From: Castanea sativa
Taxonomy: Eukaryota > Streptophyta > Magnoliopsida > Fagales > Fagaceae
NCBI RefSeq assembly: GCF_040712315.1
Contig: NC_134015.1
Span: 8,211,945-8,275,944 of the forward strand
Reading direction: 5' to 3'
DNA length: 64,000 nucleotides
Part shown: piece after piece, positions 1 to 11,344 of the stretch
How positions within the stretch are numbered: the first letter of the stretch is position 1
How the letters are laid out: each line of letters starts with the position of its first letter
Translations under genes and position numbers: made by a program
The notes under the pieces: generated by a model
Told to the model about the DNA's origin: nothing
The model's input: the letters and a program-made list of their open reading frames with translations, nothing else
Database searches by the model: none

Positions 1-59
1 ACAATGTCTAAATGATGAAAAGAGTTGGGAATTGTTTGAGAAGATAGCTTGGAGAGAAG
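1..59 (+). CDS. NLR1 (CC-NB-LRR) 5' exon, last 59 bases
   Basis: The first bases read in frame as LNDEKSWELFEKIAWRE, the RNBS-C type motif of plant NB-ARC domains, and then meet a GT donor at 60-61. The same stretch in NLR2 reads LNDARSLDLLEKMAVSREK and also ends one base into a codon before GT. Joining the single base at 59 to the AC at 5488-5489 makes an Asp codon, so the phase fits the exon at 5488. The rest of this exon (Rx-N coiled coil, P-loop, kinase 2) lies left of the window. The call rests on this homology and splice-site agreement; no transcript evidence is available. Confidence 0.8.
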
Positions 60-839
60 GTACAAATACTATCAAATCCTAATTTTTTTATTTATTAATT
101 TGTCTTTATTGGTAATTGCCTGAATGATTTTTTATTGTCTCTTTTGAAATTAATTTGAAGAAGTAAAAGAGTAAAGGAAGGTCTTACAGCTGTAAAACAT
201 TTTCAGTGCGAATGACTTCTATTACCCATATGAAACACAAATTTTTTCCTCATATATATATATATATATGAAACACAATTAAAAAATAGAACAATTTAGA
301 GGACAGAATAAGTAATCAGTTTTAAATAATAGATTTATCTAGATGTAAATTTAAATTTTCCAGATATTACAAGAAAAGATATAAGTTCAATATGAATAAT
401 AAAATATGAAGAAATATTTCTTTAAATTTTTTGACCAAGTATACATAAATGCTGGTTAAATAATTTCATCTTATTTAAAATCATTTTGGTCCAAAAACTT
501 TTTTTAACAATAGAATTAATGGATATAGACTCATTAAAAGCTATTGTACAAGCCAAGAGTCTCATATCTCAACTAGCATTTATGATATTTTTGACAAGGG
601 CATTTTCTTTTACATATAGTCTTATTACACACAAAGTACATGCATTTCAATTTTTAAATGAAATCGTGACTTCAAGACATGATTTTTGTTCAAAAAATAA
701 TTTTGTGTATACTGTGTGTGCAACAATATTTGTACACTAACAATTAGTCTTTTAAGAAATATATCCATGGTTGAAATGGTTTGGTTCATGTAATTTTATA
801 TGGCATGGTATATTAGATTTTTGGAATCTTAGATTCACA

Positions 840-1240
840 AAATCTAATTATAGCAATATAAACATTAGAGTATTTGATTTATTAGTTACATTTCCATCAC
901 ATATCAATAGTGTAACATTATTTTGTTTGGTTGGTTCCTAATCTTCCTTACAATCATTACATTTTTCACAATAAATTTCCAATCTATTTAAAATAATTGA
1001 ACATAATTATTTTTTTTCCATAAAAAATCACAAAATGTCTAAACAAAATTTTATTTTACTTTCCTCCACTTTCTCACCAACTAAACAACTCAAATCCACC
1101 AAAAACAAACAAATTCATTTCACTTTCCTACACTTTCTCACCAGCTAAACAATTACACTCCATTGTATTTACGATCAAATAACAACAAAATAATTGAACA
1201 AAATTATATTTCACCTTTTCACACTTACCAACCAAACAGC
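840..1240. repeat. AT-rich MITE-like tract also present in the NLR2 intron
   Basis: Contains phrases such as 'gtttggttggttcctaa' and 'cactttctcacca', with similar text in the NLR2 intron at 15650-15960 ('gtttggttgggttcctaac', 'aacaactcaaatcc'). Either an old element present before the NLR duplication or two insertions of one MITE family. No clean terminal repeats or target duplication were found, so the family is not assigned. Confidence 0.4.
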
Positions 1241-1940
1241 TTATACAGATTTTTCTCTTTAATTTGTGACTCTTTTTCTCTCCCTTCTCTTTCTCTCTAA
1301 ACCCTAGTTAGCCTTACTCAAGCTTTGAACCTCCATAGCTAAATCTCTTGAGTTCACGACGAAAAAACTACCCCTACCTCCACATAAAATTGTTAATGCC
1401 AAAGGCCAAGTCATCAAGAGGTCACTTGCCTAAAGTCTCCGAATACGTGAATCAAAAGTGTCTCTGATAGTGTTGTGATTGACTCATAGTGCGTTGTTAG
1501 AGCCTGTGCTAGCCTCTGTGCGCCAACCCGAGACTCTCGGTTTTGCCACATTTAAAACCAATACTGACCAATACACCAACAAAACCACACCAAGCCGACC
1601 ATGAAAGCCATGGGTCGGTGCTGTCAAAACAGAGAACAAACATGAACTATATAAGTTTTGAAATATCAAAATAAACCCAAGCGAAAAAGAGTAGGTTGCA
1701 ATGGTGAGTCTTTGCATGTTAATCACTGAGCTACTATACACTTACATAATATACTTTACCTATATATATATTGGTCGGTTTCGGTATGGGTCAAAACAAA
1801 TTTCACTAAAATTGAGACTGAACCGAAAAATTTGGTTTTTTAATTTCCAAACCAAATCGGACCGAATTAGGGAAAAAAAAACGAAATAAAAGAGTTTGGT
1901 TTATCAGTTTTGGTTGGTCTATTCTGGTTTTTTTTTTAGA

Positions 1941-2116
1941 GAAATGATATGTCCACAACATTTTTACAACAAATCTTAAGTGGCAGGTTGTTACTGGTTG
2001 TTATTGTTGGGGCAAAAAAGTAATCTTAGTGTTAAGTTCAAATTTGAACCAATAATAACTAACCACCTATGATTTGTTGTAAAAATGTTGTAAAAATGTT
2101 GTGGACGTAGCACCTC
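1941..2116. mobile_element. Small MITE with ~25-bp terminal inverted repeats
   Basis: The left arm GTCCACAACATTTTTACAAC (from 1951) is repeated inverted at the right, where the arm runs to GTTGTGGAC at 2106; the right arm has an extra internal copy of AAAAATGTTGT. The outer few bases (AAATGATATGTCC against AGGTGCTACGTCC) also match imperfectly. It is about 175 bp, has no coding capacity and lies inside the NLR1 intron. T-runs on both sides hide the target duplication, so the superfamily is open. Confidence 0.7.
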
Positions 2117-3054
2117 TTTTTTTTTTAACCCTACACAAGTGTTCCAAGCTCATTGTTATTCTTTAAATGGAATCAAATTGACGTGGAATGATTCCTTTCG
2201 GCCCTTCAATCCACTATTCCCTAATTTCCCCTTTGCTGGTTGACTCCCTTTAGTGAGCTTGATTCACACTTAAATCTGAACTTCTTGGATTTTAGTTGGT
2301 TGTTGTTGATTTTTGTGGGCTTGGCAAGGCTGATTCAATCAAATAGCCTGGTCACCTTGCTGCTTATGCTTATGCGCTTTGGAGTTGATATTTTAGAGTT
2401 TATTTAGGCTTTGTTGATTCAACCTAAACACGTGGACCATGGTTTATGATTTTGTGAGTCTTGACTTTAGCTACTCCCTGTTTTAGTAGCAAGTGTTGTT
2501 ATCATGGTGAGGCCAAGCCTAATTAATTTCAGGTGCCCAAACATTTCGGCCACATAGGCTGTGGCCATTCCTGGGTTCTTGTGGGCCAAACTCAGGCCAA
2601 TTTTAAGCCTTTATTAACATGGGTGATGGACCAATTTTAGTGGGTTATGGGCTAGAAACTTGGTCCTTTTAATTACCACCCTTGGGCCAAATCGGCCCAA
2701 TACCACATTTTTACAATTTTTTAGGCAAAAAACACTGTTTCGGAAATAATTGAAGATATACCACCTTTTCTAGTACTTGAGCACACCAAACTCGAGTACT
2801 AGATTTTATAGTTCCACCGTGGCATGCCAGCATAGCATTTTGGATTTAAAAAATGCCCTACAGTACTCGAGTTTATTGGGCTTGAATACTGTATACTGTG
2901 GTACTCGAGTCTAGTAAACTCGGGTACCAATTTGTGAATTTAAAAATTCCACCTGGTACTCGAGTTTCTTGGACTCGAGTACCATTTCTCGAGTACCATT
3001 TCCATCAAACCCGACCCTAACCCACACTTAAGCTCTTTGAACACCCACCCACAC

Positions 3055-3440
3055 TTTAGCTTACTCCCTTTCTCAGTCTCCCTCTCACTCTAACTCTCCC
3101 ACACGCTCTCAATCTCCCTCTCAATCTCGCTCTCGCCTTCATTCTCAATCTCCCTCTCGCTCTCGGTCTCCCTCTCACTCCCTTTCTCAGTCTCCCACTC
3201 ACTCTAACTCTCCTACACGCTCTCAACATCCCTCTCAGTCTCGCTCTCGCTCTCATTCTCAATCTCGCTCTCGCTCTCGGTCTCCGTCTCACTCCCAGTC
3301 TCGGTCTGCATCTTCACGTGGTATGTCTCCTTATCTCAATATTTGTTTGAGCATTGGGTATTTGTGGGTATATGTGGGTATATTGGTATATTGGTATATG
3401 TGGGTATTTGTGGGTATATGTGGGTATTTTTGGTGTAATT
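3055..3440. repeat. CT-rich tract and TATGTGGG-type minisatellite inside the MULE
   Basis: 3055-3310 is a pyrimidine-rich tract built from 'ctctc-a/g-c/ct' words with a partial internal duplication. 3350-3430 has repeated 'gtgggtat(at)' words. An Arg-rich reading frame on the minus strand across the tract is just its low-complexity translation. Confidence 0.7.
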
Positions 3441-4149
3441 TTTGAATGTTTATTTTTTTGTTGTTTTTAATGAACATTTTCATGTGTTATTAGAGCAATT
3501 AGTCATTGTAGGACACAGACACAGCCACCAAACAGAAACAATTTATAAAAGAGTGTTTGGATTATAAGGAAATTTCTAGTACCACTGCATTTTATTTTGT
3601 TTTTCTCTTGTATCATTTGGGTTTGCATTGACCACTTAGTGAAAGTTGTTTTAGTTTGGTATATGGCTAACTTTGTTGCTTGGAAATGCCTTTACATAAT
3701 GAAATTATATTATTTTGGGTGGATTATTACATTTGGGTTTTAGATTTTTTGGAAATTTTTGATGTTGCTTGGATCATCAAACATCCATGATTCATTAGAC
3801 TGTAGTACAAACTAGAAAGACCAAGCTATTTCATTAGGAAACATATGGTCGTGACTTTTGTGTGATAACGGTTCACAAAGCACATGCTCTATGAAATTTG
3901 TTTTCCCGAACACTTTTGCTGAGCAAATGCATGCATTTTTACCCAAAAACAATGTATGTTCCCTGAAATTTGTCGATGTGGGAACGATGCACTGTTTTTC
4001 TCTTTTGAGACAAGTTTACATTGTCAAATCTATCATTGACAAGTTTATTTTTATAAAAAAACCCACAATGTTATTGATATGTGATAATCTTGATGTGGAT
4101 CAGCCATGCATATGTTAGTTTTATCTTTGAAATCACTTTTTGCATTCTA

Positions 4150-4680
4150 GATATTCCTTTCAATGCTTTTTTTTTTAAAAGATGAATGATAAATATTTTT
4201 ATAAACTACTAAAAACTAAAAAGCAATGTATAGTTACTATCTCAACTCACAGACCAAAAGAACTCCTAGTCTTAGTAAAGAGCAGCTATATAATTGCATG
4301 TCATAGTAAAGGACAAAAAACACACATAAGGAAGAGGTAGCCTTCGTAAAACCACCCTACCAGAAACCAAAATCTAAACAAACCCCATTTAAGAAATGCA
4401 CTGCAAAATCTTCAAGCTGAAACTCCAAGTATTGCAACAACTTTGTTCGAGAGAGAGCCTTCATATTTCAAAATGCCCTTTCCAAGGATAATTGCATTTC
4501 TCCGATGCCAAACATCGTAGATTGCTCCTAAAGCTAGCTTACACACCACAGCTTGGAGAGATTTTCCCTTACACTTTTCCACTCTCCATTATGTGATGTC
4601 TTCCCATACAAACTTAGGAACCTGGAATGGCAGCACCTCATTAACTCTTTCCTAAATAAAGAGCACTAAAAAATGTTCAC
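4150..4680 (-). mobile_element. LINE 3' fragment inside the MULE
   Basis: On the minus strand the sequence reads KLALGAIYDVWHRRNAIILG and onward, a form typical of the region between the zf-RVT domain and RNase H at the end of plant L1-type ORF2 proteins. It is followed by an untranslated tail and an A-run (T-run at 4167-4178 on the plus strand), so it looks 5'-truncated. Stops interrupt the frame. No target duplication was identified. Confidence 0.5.
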
Positions 4681-5487
4681 TACAAATCAAATGGATTTTA
4701 AGAGTGTGTAATAAGCGAGAACTTCATGCAAATGGATGTTAAAATTTTTATATGCATGATTAAAATACTCCAGAAATTGGGGCCAACACAGATTGATACT
4801 CGAGTTTCAAGGACTCATGTACTGTTAACATAATACCCAAGTCCATTTAACTCGAGTATCAACTGGCATTACACAATTGGTACTCGAGTTTAGTGGACTT
4901 GGGTACTGTGTTAATAGTACTCGAGTCCATGAAACTCAAGTATCAAATGGCATGATACACCCAACAGATCGCGGCCAACCCAGATTGGTACCCGAGTTTA
5001 CTGGACTCGGGTACCACAGTATACAATACTCGAGCCCAGTAAACTCAAGTACTGTATGACATTTTTTAAATCCAAAATGCCATGCTGGCATGTCATGGTG
5101 GAACTATAAACTCTAGTACTCGAGTTTGTGAGCTCGAGTACTGGAAAATGTGGTATATCTTCAATTATTTCTGAAACAGTGTTTTTTGCCTAAAAATTTT
5201 GTAAAAAGGTGCTATTGGGCCGATTTGGCCCCACCCTTGGGAGTTTATATAGCGGGCTACTAGCTTGGGCAATTGTGGGCTTCGTAGGTTCATAGATTCT
5301 TTCAAATTTTCATTCTCATGGGTCATGGGCTGTATTTTCCATGATTCCATCAATTATTTGTAGGCTTTCAAGTCGTAAAATATAAGTTTCTCAAAAGGAA
5401 AAAAAAATTGTAAAATATAATTGTTTGATGTTATTGTTGTGGTTGTCGGTCAAGAATAAATAATATTATTTTTTGTTTACTTTGCAG

Positions 5488-7121
5488 ACTCTAAAGCCAA
5501 AACTATGATGAAAGATTTAGGGAAGCAAATGATTGGATATTGTGGAGGTTTACCATTACTGATCATCGTACTTGGAGGCCTTTTAGCTACAAAGCAAGCG
5601 CAGGAAGAGTGGGAGGAAGTGCTTAGACATGTTAAATCATACCTTTATGTAGAACAAAACTTACGGATCAACAAGATTTTAGTTTTAAGTTATAATGATT
5701 TACCTTGCCACTTGAAACCATGTTTTCTATATTTAGCCCATTTCCCAGAGGATTATGAGATACCAACAAAAGAATTGATTCGAATGTGGATGGGAGAAGG
5801 TTTTCTATCACAAATTCAACACGGAGGAGGAAGAGAGGATTCAATGGAAGATGTGGGAGAACGATATTTAAGGGAGCTAGTGCAGAGGTCCATGGTTCAA
5901 GTGGAGAAAATGGGCTCCTTAGGAATGATCAAAACTTTTCGAATCCATGATATCATGCGAGACTTTTGCATATCAAAAGTCGAAAAGGAAAATTTTATCC
6001 ATATCACCAATATTCTTTCCATGAAACAGTGTGAAGTGCAAATTGGTAAAGTTCGAAGACTTGCTATCATTCCAGAATCAGGTGATAATTCCATTAAGGG
6101 AATTAAATTCAAAGAATATCCTTATCTCAGGTCTCTTCTCCACCTTCTTCATCAGCATGATGAACCTTATTTTAAAGAATTTTGTTTCAAGAAATTCAAG
6201 TTGGTTAGAGTAATACATCTGGAAAATTTTGAAAAGCACAACAGAAAATTAATCAGAGACATTGGATGTCTCATCCACTTAAGATATTTATCTCTCAAAG
6301 ATAGCAACATAAACAAGGTGTCATCATCTATTGGCAATTTGAAGTGCTTGGAGACACTAGATTTGCGGATATTACACCATTCAAGAGTGCCAAATGTGTT
6401 TAAGTATATGAAACAGTTGAAGCATCTCTATTTACCCAACGATTATAATGTACATGGTAAGTTGGAACTGGGTAATCTTTGTTATTTGCAGACATTGGTG
6501 AATGTTCAACCCAATACCATCCAAATTCCCACATCATTCCAACTCAACCGTCTTTGGGTTCTTAAAGTTAGGACTAATACACGGGCCCAAGATACAATAC
6601 AAGATACAATAAGTCTAATATCAAGGTGTCCACATGTAGAAAAGCTAAATATATTTGACTCCATAAAAAAGAAGCTTCCAGAAGCTTACCAATTCTCTCA
6701 AAATCTTGCCAAGTTGACCTTATTCAAGACTAGGCTTGAGGAAGACCAAATGGCAACATTAGAGAAGTTGCCCAACTTAAAAATCCTCCGCCTTTTCTAT
6801 CATGCCTTCGGAGGGAAGAATATGGTTTGTTCTAATAGAGGATTTCCTCTACTTCAATCTCTTGTCCTTTCTTATTTATCAAATCTAAGGGAGTGGAGGG
6901 TGGAGGAAGGAGCCATGCCCTGTCTCTGCCGTTTGAAAATTGAAGGTTGCGATAGATTGAAGACGATTCCTGATGGATTGAGGTTTGTCACAACCCTCCA
7001 AGAATTGGAGATTAAAAACATGCGCAAGTCATTCAAAGATGGGCTTGACGAAGGAGGATCGGATTTTGACAAAGTCAAACATGTTTCTTCCCTTGCATTT
7101 CAAAACTGTGGCAGAGAATGA
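5488..7121 (+). CDS. NLR1 second exon: NB-ARC C-terminal part and leucine-rich repeats
   Basis: Encodes the last 544 residues of a CC-NB-LRR intracellular immune receptor of the RPP13/RPP8-like kind. The exon opens after the acceptor TTTGCAG. In order: GLPL motif (CGGLPLLI), winged-helix RNBS-D region (CFLYLAHFPEDYEIP), an MHD-type motif as IHD (FRIHDIMRDF), then degenerate LRRs (HLRYLSLKDSNINKV, LKCLETLDLR and similar) to the C-terminus, ending at TGA. The frame is open throughout. It is the close paralogue of the exon at 30415 and shares its 3' flank. Family role: recognition of pathogen effectors and triggering of defence; the effector cannot be guessed. Whether the whole gene is functional depends on the exon left of the window. 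Confidence 0.9.
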
Positions 7122-8381
7122 TAATCTTTAGCTAAACAAGGTACATCAATGAATTCTTGCACTTACATCTTTGATACATTTTATGGTATTTCTTTTCTTC
7201 AAAATCTCTCTCTCCAATTAATTCAAAAATTTCCCCAGTAATATTGAGCAAATATTTCCCTAATGTAACGATACTTCTTCTTTTGATTAGAATGAAGCTC
7301 TTATCTATTATTTTCCTCAATTTACACACTTATTTATTAGGTTCTGAACCCACAACCTATTTCTCCATTAAATAAGAAAGAAAATTATTTTCCGCTTCAT
7401 CTTGTGGTGCTCTCTTAATTTTTGCCATTGTTATTACATGTTACTTTAATGAGTTCATGTCTATATAATATTTCATTTTAATTCGGTTTTGATGTATTGG
7501 GCTAATCATTCTCCTTGTTTTTTTTTTGGCAAGTGAAATCATCCATGGTCTACAATTGGTATAGGTTGGTGTCAGTTATACAATTTGAAGGATATGATTG
7601 CAGAGACTCATTTAAGCATATTCTATGAGTCCTATGAGTAGTGATGTAAAAGATTGTTTGTTTGGTAATGGTACTTTGTGTTGTACTATTTTGTTGGGTG
7701 GTTTGTTTTCATTGTAGTGTTTTTTTTTTTTAGCGTTGCTTTCTTGTTCCACTTTGGTGGCTTTGCCATGATTGCACAATTTGTTCATTTATTATATTGA
7801 AGAAAGGAAACCAATGTATAATTGGAGTAGAAAAAAATTCTTTATTTAATGTGGGGTTTTTCATATTTATTTAAGTTATGTTTATCTCGCAGCATTTTAA
7901 TTGTATGTTGTTTATAGCAAAGCTAGTTCAATTTGTCCTTGTGTTTAGCAGTAGCACTTATTGAGCTGGGAATAGTGATTAGCGTGGATGGAAATTGCTG
8001 CCTTCTCCATATCAATATAGTAACTAAAACACTAGTTATGTGTAGTTGAGAAATAAGCAATTATGCAGACAAAATACGTTCAATGGAGTTTTTATTCCTT
8101 TTAGATTTATGCCATAATTTGAATTCTATAAATTCAACATCATTCATAATTAGAGTAATCATTTCAAGAATGAATTTGTTTCTCAAAAAAAAAAAAAAAA
8201 AAAAAATTAAGAATGAATTTGGTTGTTCAGAATAATAGTTTAAATAGTTATAATTGAATAGAGTGATGGGTAAATATGAGCTGTAAAATGCTTCTTGTAA
8301 ACTGGGAGATGAGGTCTTTATACTATTGTGATTAGTGGGGAATCATAGCCATTGCATATGTATGACAATTGTTTGAACTTT
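7122..8381. other. NLR1 3' flank, paralogous to the NLR2 flank
   Basis: 7122-7290 matches the sequence after the NLR2 stop (32037-32155), and 7380-8380 matches 40820-41770, for example 'ttccgcttcatcttgtgg' and 'gatgatgg/gtaatggtactttg'. This marks the extent of the tandem duplication. It probably includes the 3' UTR and polyadenylation region. Around 8188-8208 lies an A-run. No other gene seen. Confidence 0.7.
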
Positions 8382-9943
8382 GGATAATTACACTTTACCC
8401 ACCTGTGGTTTGCCTTTAATTTGATGTGCCTACCTGTGGTTTAACTTTTGACACTTTACCCACCTGTGGTTACCACCGTTAGTCTCCTGTTATCTACCTC
8501 TATTCAAAAGAAGGGTAAATATGTATTTTTGCACTATTTTTATATCTCTCTCCTCCCAAAACATAAAAAACATAAAAATTGAAGAGAAAACAAGATCAAA
8601 ATGTGCTATTGGTAAAAAAAATTATGCAATTTCTTAGAACTTCAACTTGCATTTGAACCTATCATCTCAACCACAAGTAAAACAACAAATTATAAATTTG
8701 AAAGCATGATAAAGCCGTATGAGAAAAGAAAAATAACAGCTTAATATAAATCCAAATTTAGATCCAATTTTTACAGAGCAATGAACTATTCATATACAAT
8801 TGCTCTAGCAAAAATATGAAAAAAAAAACCTAGAAAAGTACCTGCCAACAAAAATTAGAAACCTAGAAAAGTTCAAAAACTAAAAACCTAGAAAATTTCA
8901 AAAAATCCTAGAAAAATTAACAAACCCCAGTCTTGCCGTAAAAAAAAATAAAGTAAAAACCTAATATTGTTTTGGAGTCCATTGCAATCGAAAATCCCAA
9001 ATAAAACCAACTTAATTTTCAAACCCACTCTTCACTCTCTTCCACCTCAAACCAAAACCCAGAAAAGATCTCGCCCATACCGACCTTCATCTGACCGCAA
9101 CTTAGCCAACCCAACAATGGAATCGACCACAACATTTACCAAACCAAATCATATTAAAATCCAATCAAAACTCCCAAATTTGAAATAAATCTCAACAACA
9201 CCAAGACCAGACGGTGGTGGAGGATACGATTAGTTTCTTTAGGTTGCATCGGACGGCGTCGCATGAGTCTCAGATAGTGGTGGTTGGTGGGACCGGGAAG
9301 TATGAGAATGCAAAAGGGTACGCCACGTTGGGGTCACTTCATCAGGAGGATCAGCACACCACGGACGGCGTGGATACCATCTTGCAGTTTAGTGTTTACC
9401 TTTCTTATTAGCAGTTTGTAGTTTGTGGTTGTTGTTGATTGGTGTGGCTGTTTATATATTAAAAGAAAGTTTGGATCATTTTGGGTATCGATTTGAATGA
9501 GTTTGAGCAATGCAGTAATGCTTGCTTACATTTTTTTTTAAAAGGTTAATGCTGTACTTGTTTAAAATTCCTAAACTTTTTGATAAAGTACAAGTGTACA
9601 ACATAAAATGTTTTTATCAATGGAATCAAAATTTGAAACAGCCAGATCAATTCCTTTATGGGTTCTCTCCCTCTCTCCAAACCACTCACTCAAACAAAAT
9701 TAGAAAGAACATCTCTTGAGATCTTCGTTTGGTGAGCAAGTTGGGTTGGATGGGAGTGAGTGAGTTTTGATCTGTTTGGGCTTTGGTTTTTTACATTTTT
9801 TGTGTTAGAGTAACGGCTAGGGGAGAGGTGGGTTACGGGAGACTAACGGTGGTAATCACAGGTGGGTAAAGTGTCAAAAGTTAAACCACGGGTAGGCACA
9901 TCAAATTAGAGGCAAACCATAGGTGGGAAAAGTGTAATTATCC
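8382..9943. mobile_element. Pack-MULE carrying a dirigent gene fragment, 1.56 kb
   Basis: Starts GGATAATTACACTTT at 8382 and ends with the inverse AAAGTGTAATTATCC-type sequence at 9943; the inverted similarity runs over 110 bp ('acccacctgtggtt', 'ttaacttttgacactttacc', 'accaccgttagtctcc'). The paralogous NLR2 flank at 41760-41790 reads straight through (tgtttgaaattcttttgttg) without it, so it is an insertion. Flanking bases (TGAACTTTG left, CGAAATTTT right) fit a decayed 9-bp duplication of TGAAATTCT in the empty site. The interior holds coding-like sequence from a host gene and no transposase. TIR length and duplication size indicate the Mutator superfamily. Confidence 0.82.
9214..9411 (+). 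pseudogene. Captured 3' end of a dirigent-protein gene
   Basis: The 65-residue frame reads EDTISFFRLHRTASHESQ, then VVVGGTGKYENAKGYATL, and ends TDGVDTILQFSVYLSY before a TAG stop. The GGTGKY-x-NAKGYA block and the TDG(V)-x-x-x-L-x-F-x-VYLSY terminus are hallmarks of the dirigent family, secreted beta-barrel proteins that guide stereoselective phenoxy-radical coupling in lignan biosynthesis. A full protein is about 180-190 residues with a signal peptide; here only the C-terminal third is present. It lies wholly inside the MULE at 8382-9943, so it is a transduplicated fragment. The upstream 8967-9188 stretch could derive from the same donor locus but shows no recognisable domain. Expression is unknown. 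Confidence 0.82.
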
Positions 9944-10675
9944 CGAAATTTTTTGTTGAGAGTAGTATCAAATGATTATGCTTTGTTGCCTAGAAGTTCT
10001 TCATTTTCTTTCCCCAAACATTCAAGTTCTTTATGTTCTTTCCCCAAAGAACATGTTTGGCTGCCCAAAGAATTAAAAAAATCATGATTTGATTTTCTTA
10101 GCACCCAAACATACAAAGACACATAAATCTAAAAGAAAAAACTCAAAACCCAAAAACACCAAAAATCCAAAACCCCAAAAAAACCAAGCCAACCACCGTG
10201 ACCACCACCAACAACAAACCCAACTGACCACCATGACCTACAACAACAATAAACCAATTAGGACGGAGGAAGAAAAGAAAAAAGACTTGGGGTTATGGGC
10301 ACAAGGGAGTATGCCTCGGCCTTTGGAGTAGACTGTGGCGGAGGGTGAAAAATGGAGTTGCTACTTAGATTAGGTCTAGGAATCATATTGGGCCTTTTGG
10401 GCCAATCACTTACATGCATAGATTTGCATGCCAGATTATGGGTTTGGAGTTTGGGTATGGCTTGGGAATGTGTTAGGCACTCAAGACTGCCCAGTTTGTG
10501 GGCTGGGCTCAATTATATGTTGCTAGGTCATATTTAGATAAATAAGTTATTAAAAGAGCCCTAATCCTTAAGCTAAATATACATCATGCACTTAAATAAA
10601 ATAACACAAAAAACATGTTAAATATCACCATGTTACAAGGATCTACTTCATTAATGAGATATAATCAAGGGAGTC
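9944..10675. other. Intergenic, no gene recognised
   Basis: Up to about 9985 it still matches the NLR2 flank ('gagagtagtatcaaatga'), then the similarity stops. 10090-10260 is an A/C-rich tract with ACC/AAC words. Short frames here have no recognisable domain. Confidence 0.5.
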
Positions 10676-11344
10676 AATTTCGTACTGGAGACCGTTTCGG
10701 TTTAGTCTAGATAATGAAATATTTTGGTACTGGTCAATATCGGTATACTGTTTCGGAATTAATGCATTATATATAATTAATATATTTAATAAAAGGGTAA
10801 AGTCCAAAAAAAAAAAAAAGCCAAGCCCCTTATTTGTTTTTTTTTTTGGAGAAAAAAATCCCTTATTTGTTAATTTGTACTATATATTACATGAAAAATA
10901 AAAATCCATGCTATATATATCTTGTTTTTTTATTAGCCTGACAATGGAAAAACTGGAAATAATCAAATAATTCAAATGAATTTCAAATGCTTATGCCATT
11001 TAAAAATAAAAATAAAAACTACTATTTGAGTTTGACCATCTAATGGAAAGTTAAAAAGTGGGACTCTATTTACTAGAAGAAAACACATGTGGCAATCTCT
11101 CCCTTACTCTTTATGTTGAACCTCATTTAATTTTCAACAACCCCCACTTACCTCCACTCTCTTTCCCCCTACATTCGGTCTTCTCCTCTCATTATCTTCT
11201 ATTCTTCTCTTTCCTTACATAGATCAAATCTAAACAAATGCCCTCCATCTCTCTATTTTGCTGCGTGAAGATTGAAGAATATATGACACTGAAAATGAAT
11301 CAAATACAAATTCCGGCTATACTAGCCGGTACAGTACGGAATTG
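10676..11344. repeat. Possible TIR element (CAATTYCGTACTG ends)
   Basis: CAATTTCGTACTGGAGACCG at 10676 faces an inverted CAATTCCGTACTGTACCG at 11327-11344. The interior is AT-rich and non-coding. No target duplication was found, so this could also be two fragments of a dispersed 'ggtacggtatcgg' type repeat. Confidence 0.35.

Larger units (their letters stand above)
2772..5142. repeat. Eleven dispersed ~29-bp imperfect palindromes in the MULE ends
   Basis: Each unit has arms like GGTACTCGAG and CTCGAGTACC around a nine-base centre. Left units: 2772-2800, 2862-2890, 2900-2928, 2955-2983. Right units: 4795-4823, 4832-4860, 4879-4907, 4916-4944, 4987-5015, 5025-5053, 5115-5142. Some lie in the matched terminal repeats, others just inside them, so the right end has more copies. 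Each could form a hairpin by itself. Confidence 0.8.
2685..5230. mobile_element. Non-autonomous Mutator-like element (MULE), 2546 bp
   Basis: Begins GGCCAAATCGGCCCAATA at 2685 and ends with its inverse TATTGGGCCGATTTGGCC at 5230. The inverted similarity continues for about 250 bp on each side (2685-2935 against 4985-5230). It is flanked by a perfect 9-bp direct repeat CCACCCTTG at 2676-2684 and 5231-5239, the target duplication length typical of Mutator elements. No transposase is seen. The interior holds a CT-rich tract, TATGTGGG-type repeats and a LINE tail. The terminal repeats carry palindromes described separately. Boundaries are read directly; the superfamily is inferred from TIR length and duplication size. 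Confidence 0.88.
60..5487 (+). other. NLR1 intron (phase 1, 5.4 kb)
   Basis: Starts GTACAA at 60 and ends TTTGCAG at 5481-5487. The position and phase equal those of the NLR2 intron, and both intron ends resemble NLR2 (GTACAT donor; similar T-rich run before the acceptor). It contains a T/A-rich MITE-like tract (840-1240), a small MITE (1941-2116) and a 2.5-kb MULE (2685-5230). In 60-839, 1241-1940 and 2117-2675 I see only AT-rich non-coding sequence, short (AT)n runs and no supportable gene. Confidence 0.75.

Noticed and set aside
3056..3292. Arg-rich minus-strand frame resembling a basic protein
   Set aside because: Low-complexity CT tract; internal duplication of the tract explains the apparent peptide repeat.
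10089..10331. Lys/Thr/Asn-rich plus-strand frame
   Set aside because: A/C-rich low-complexity sequence; no signal peptide or family match recognised.
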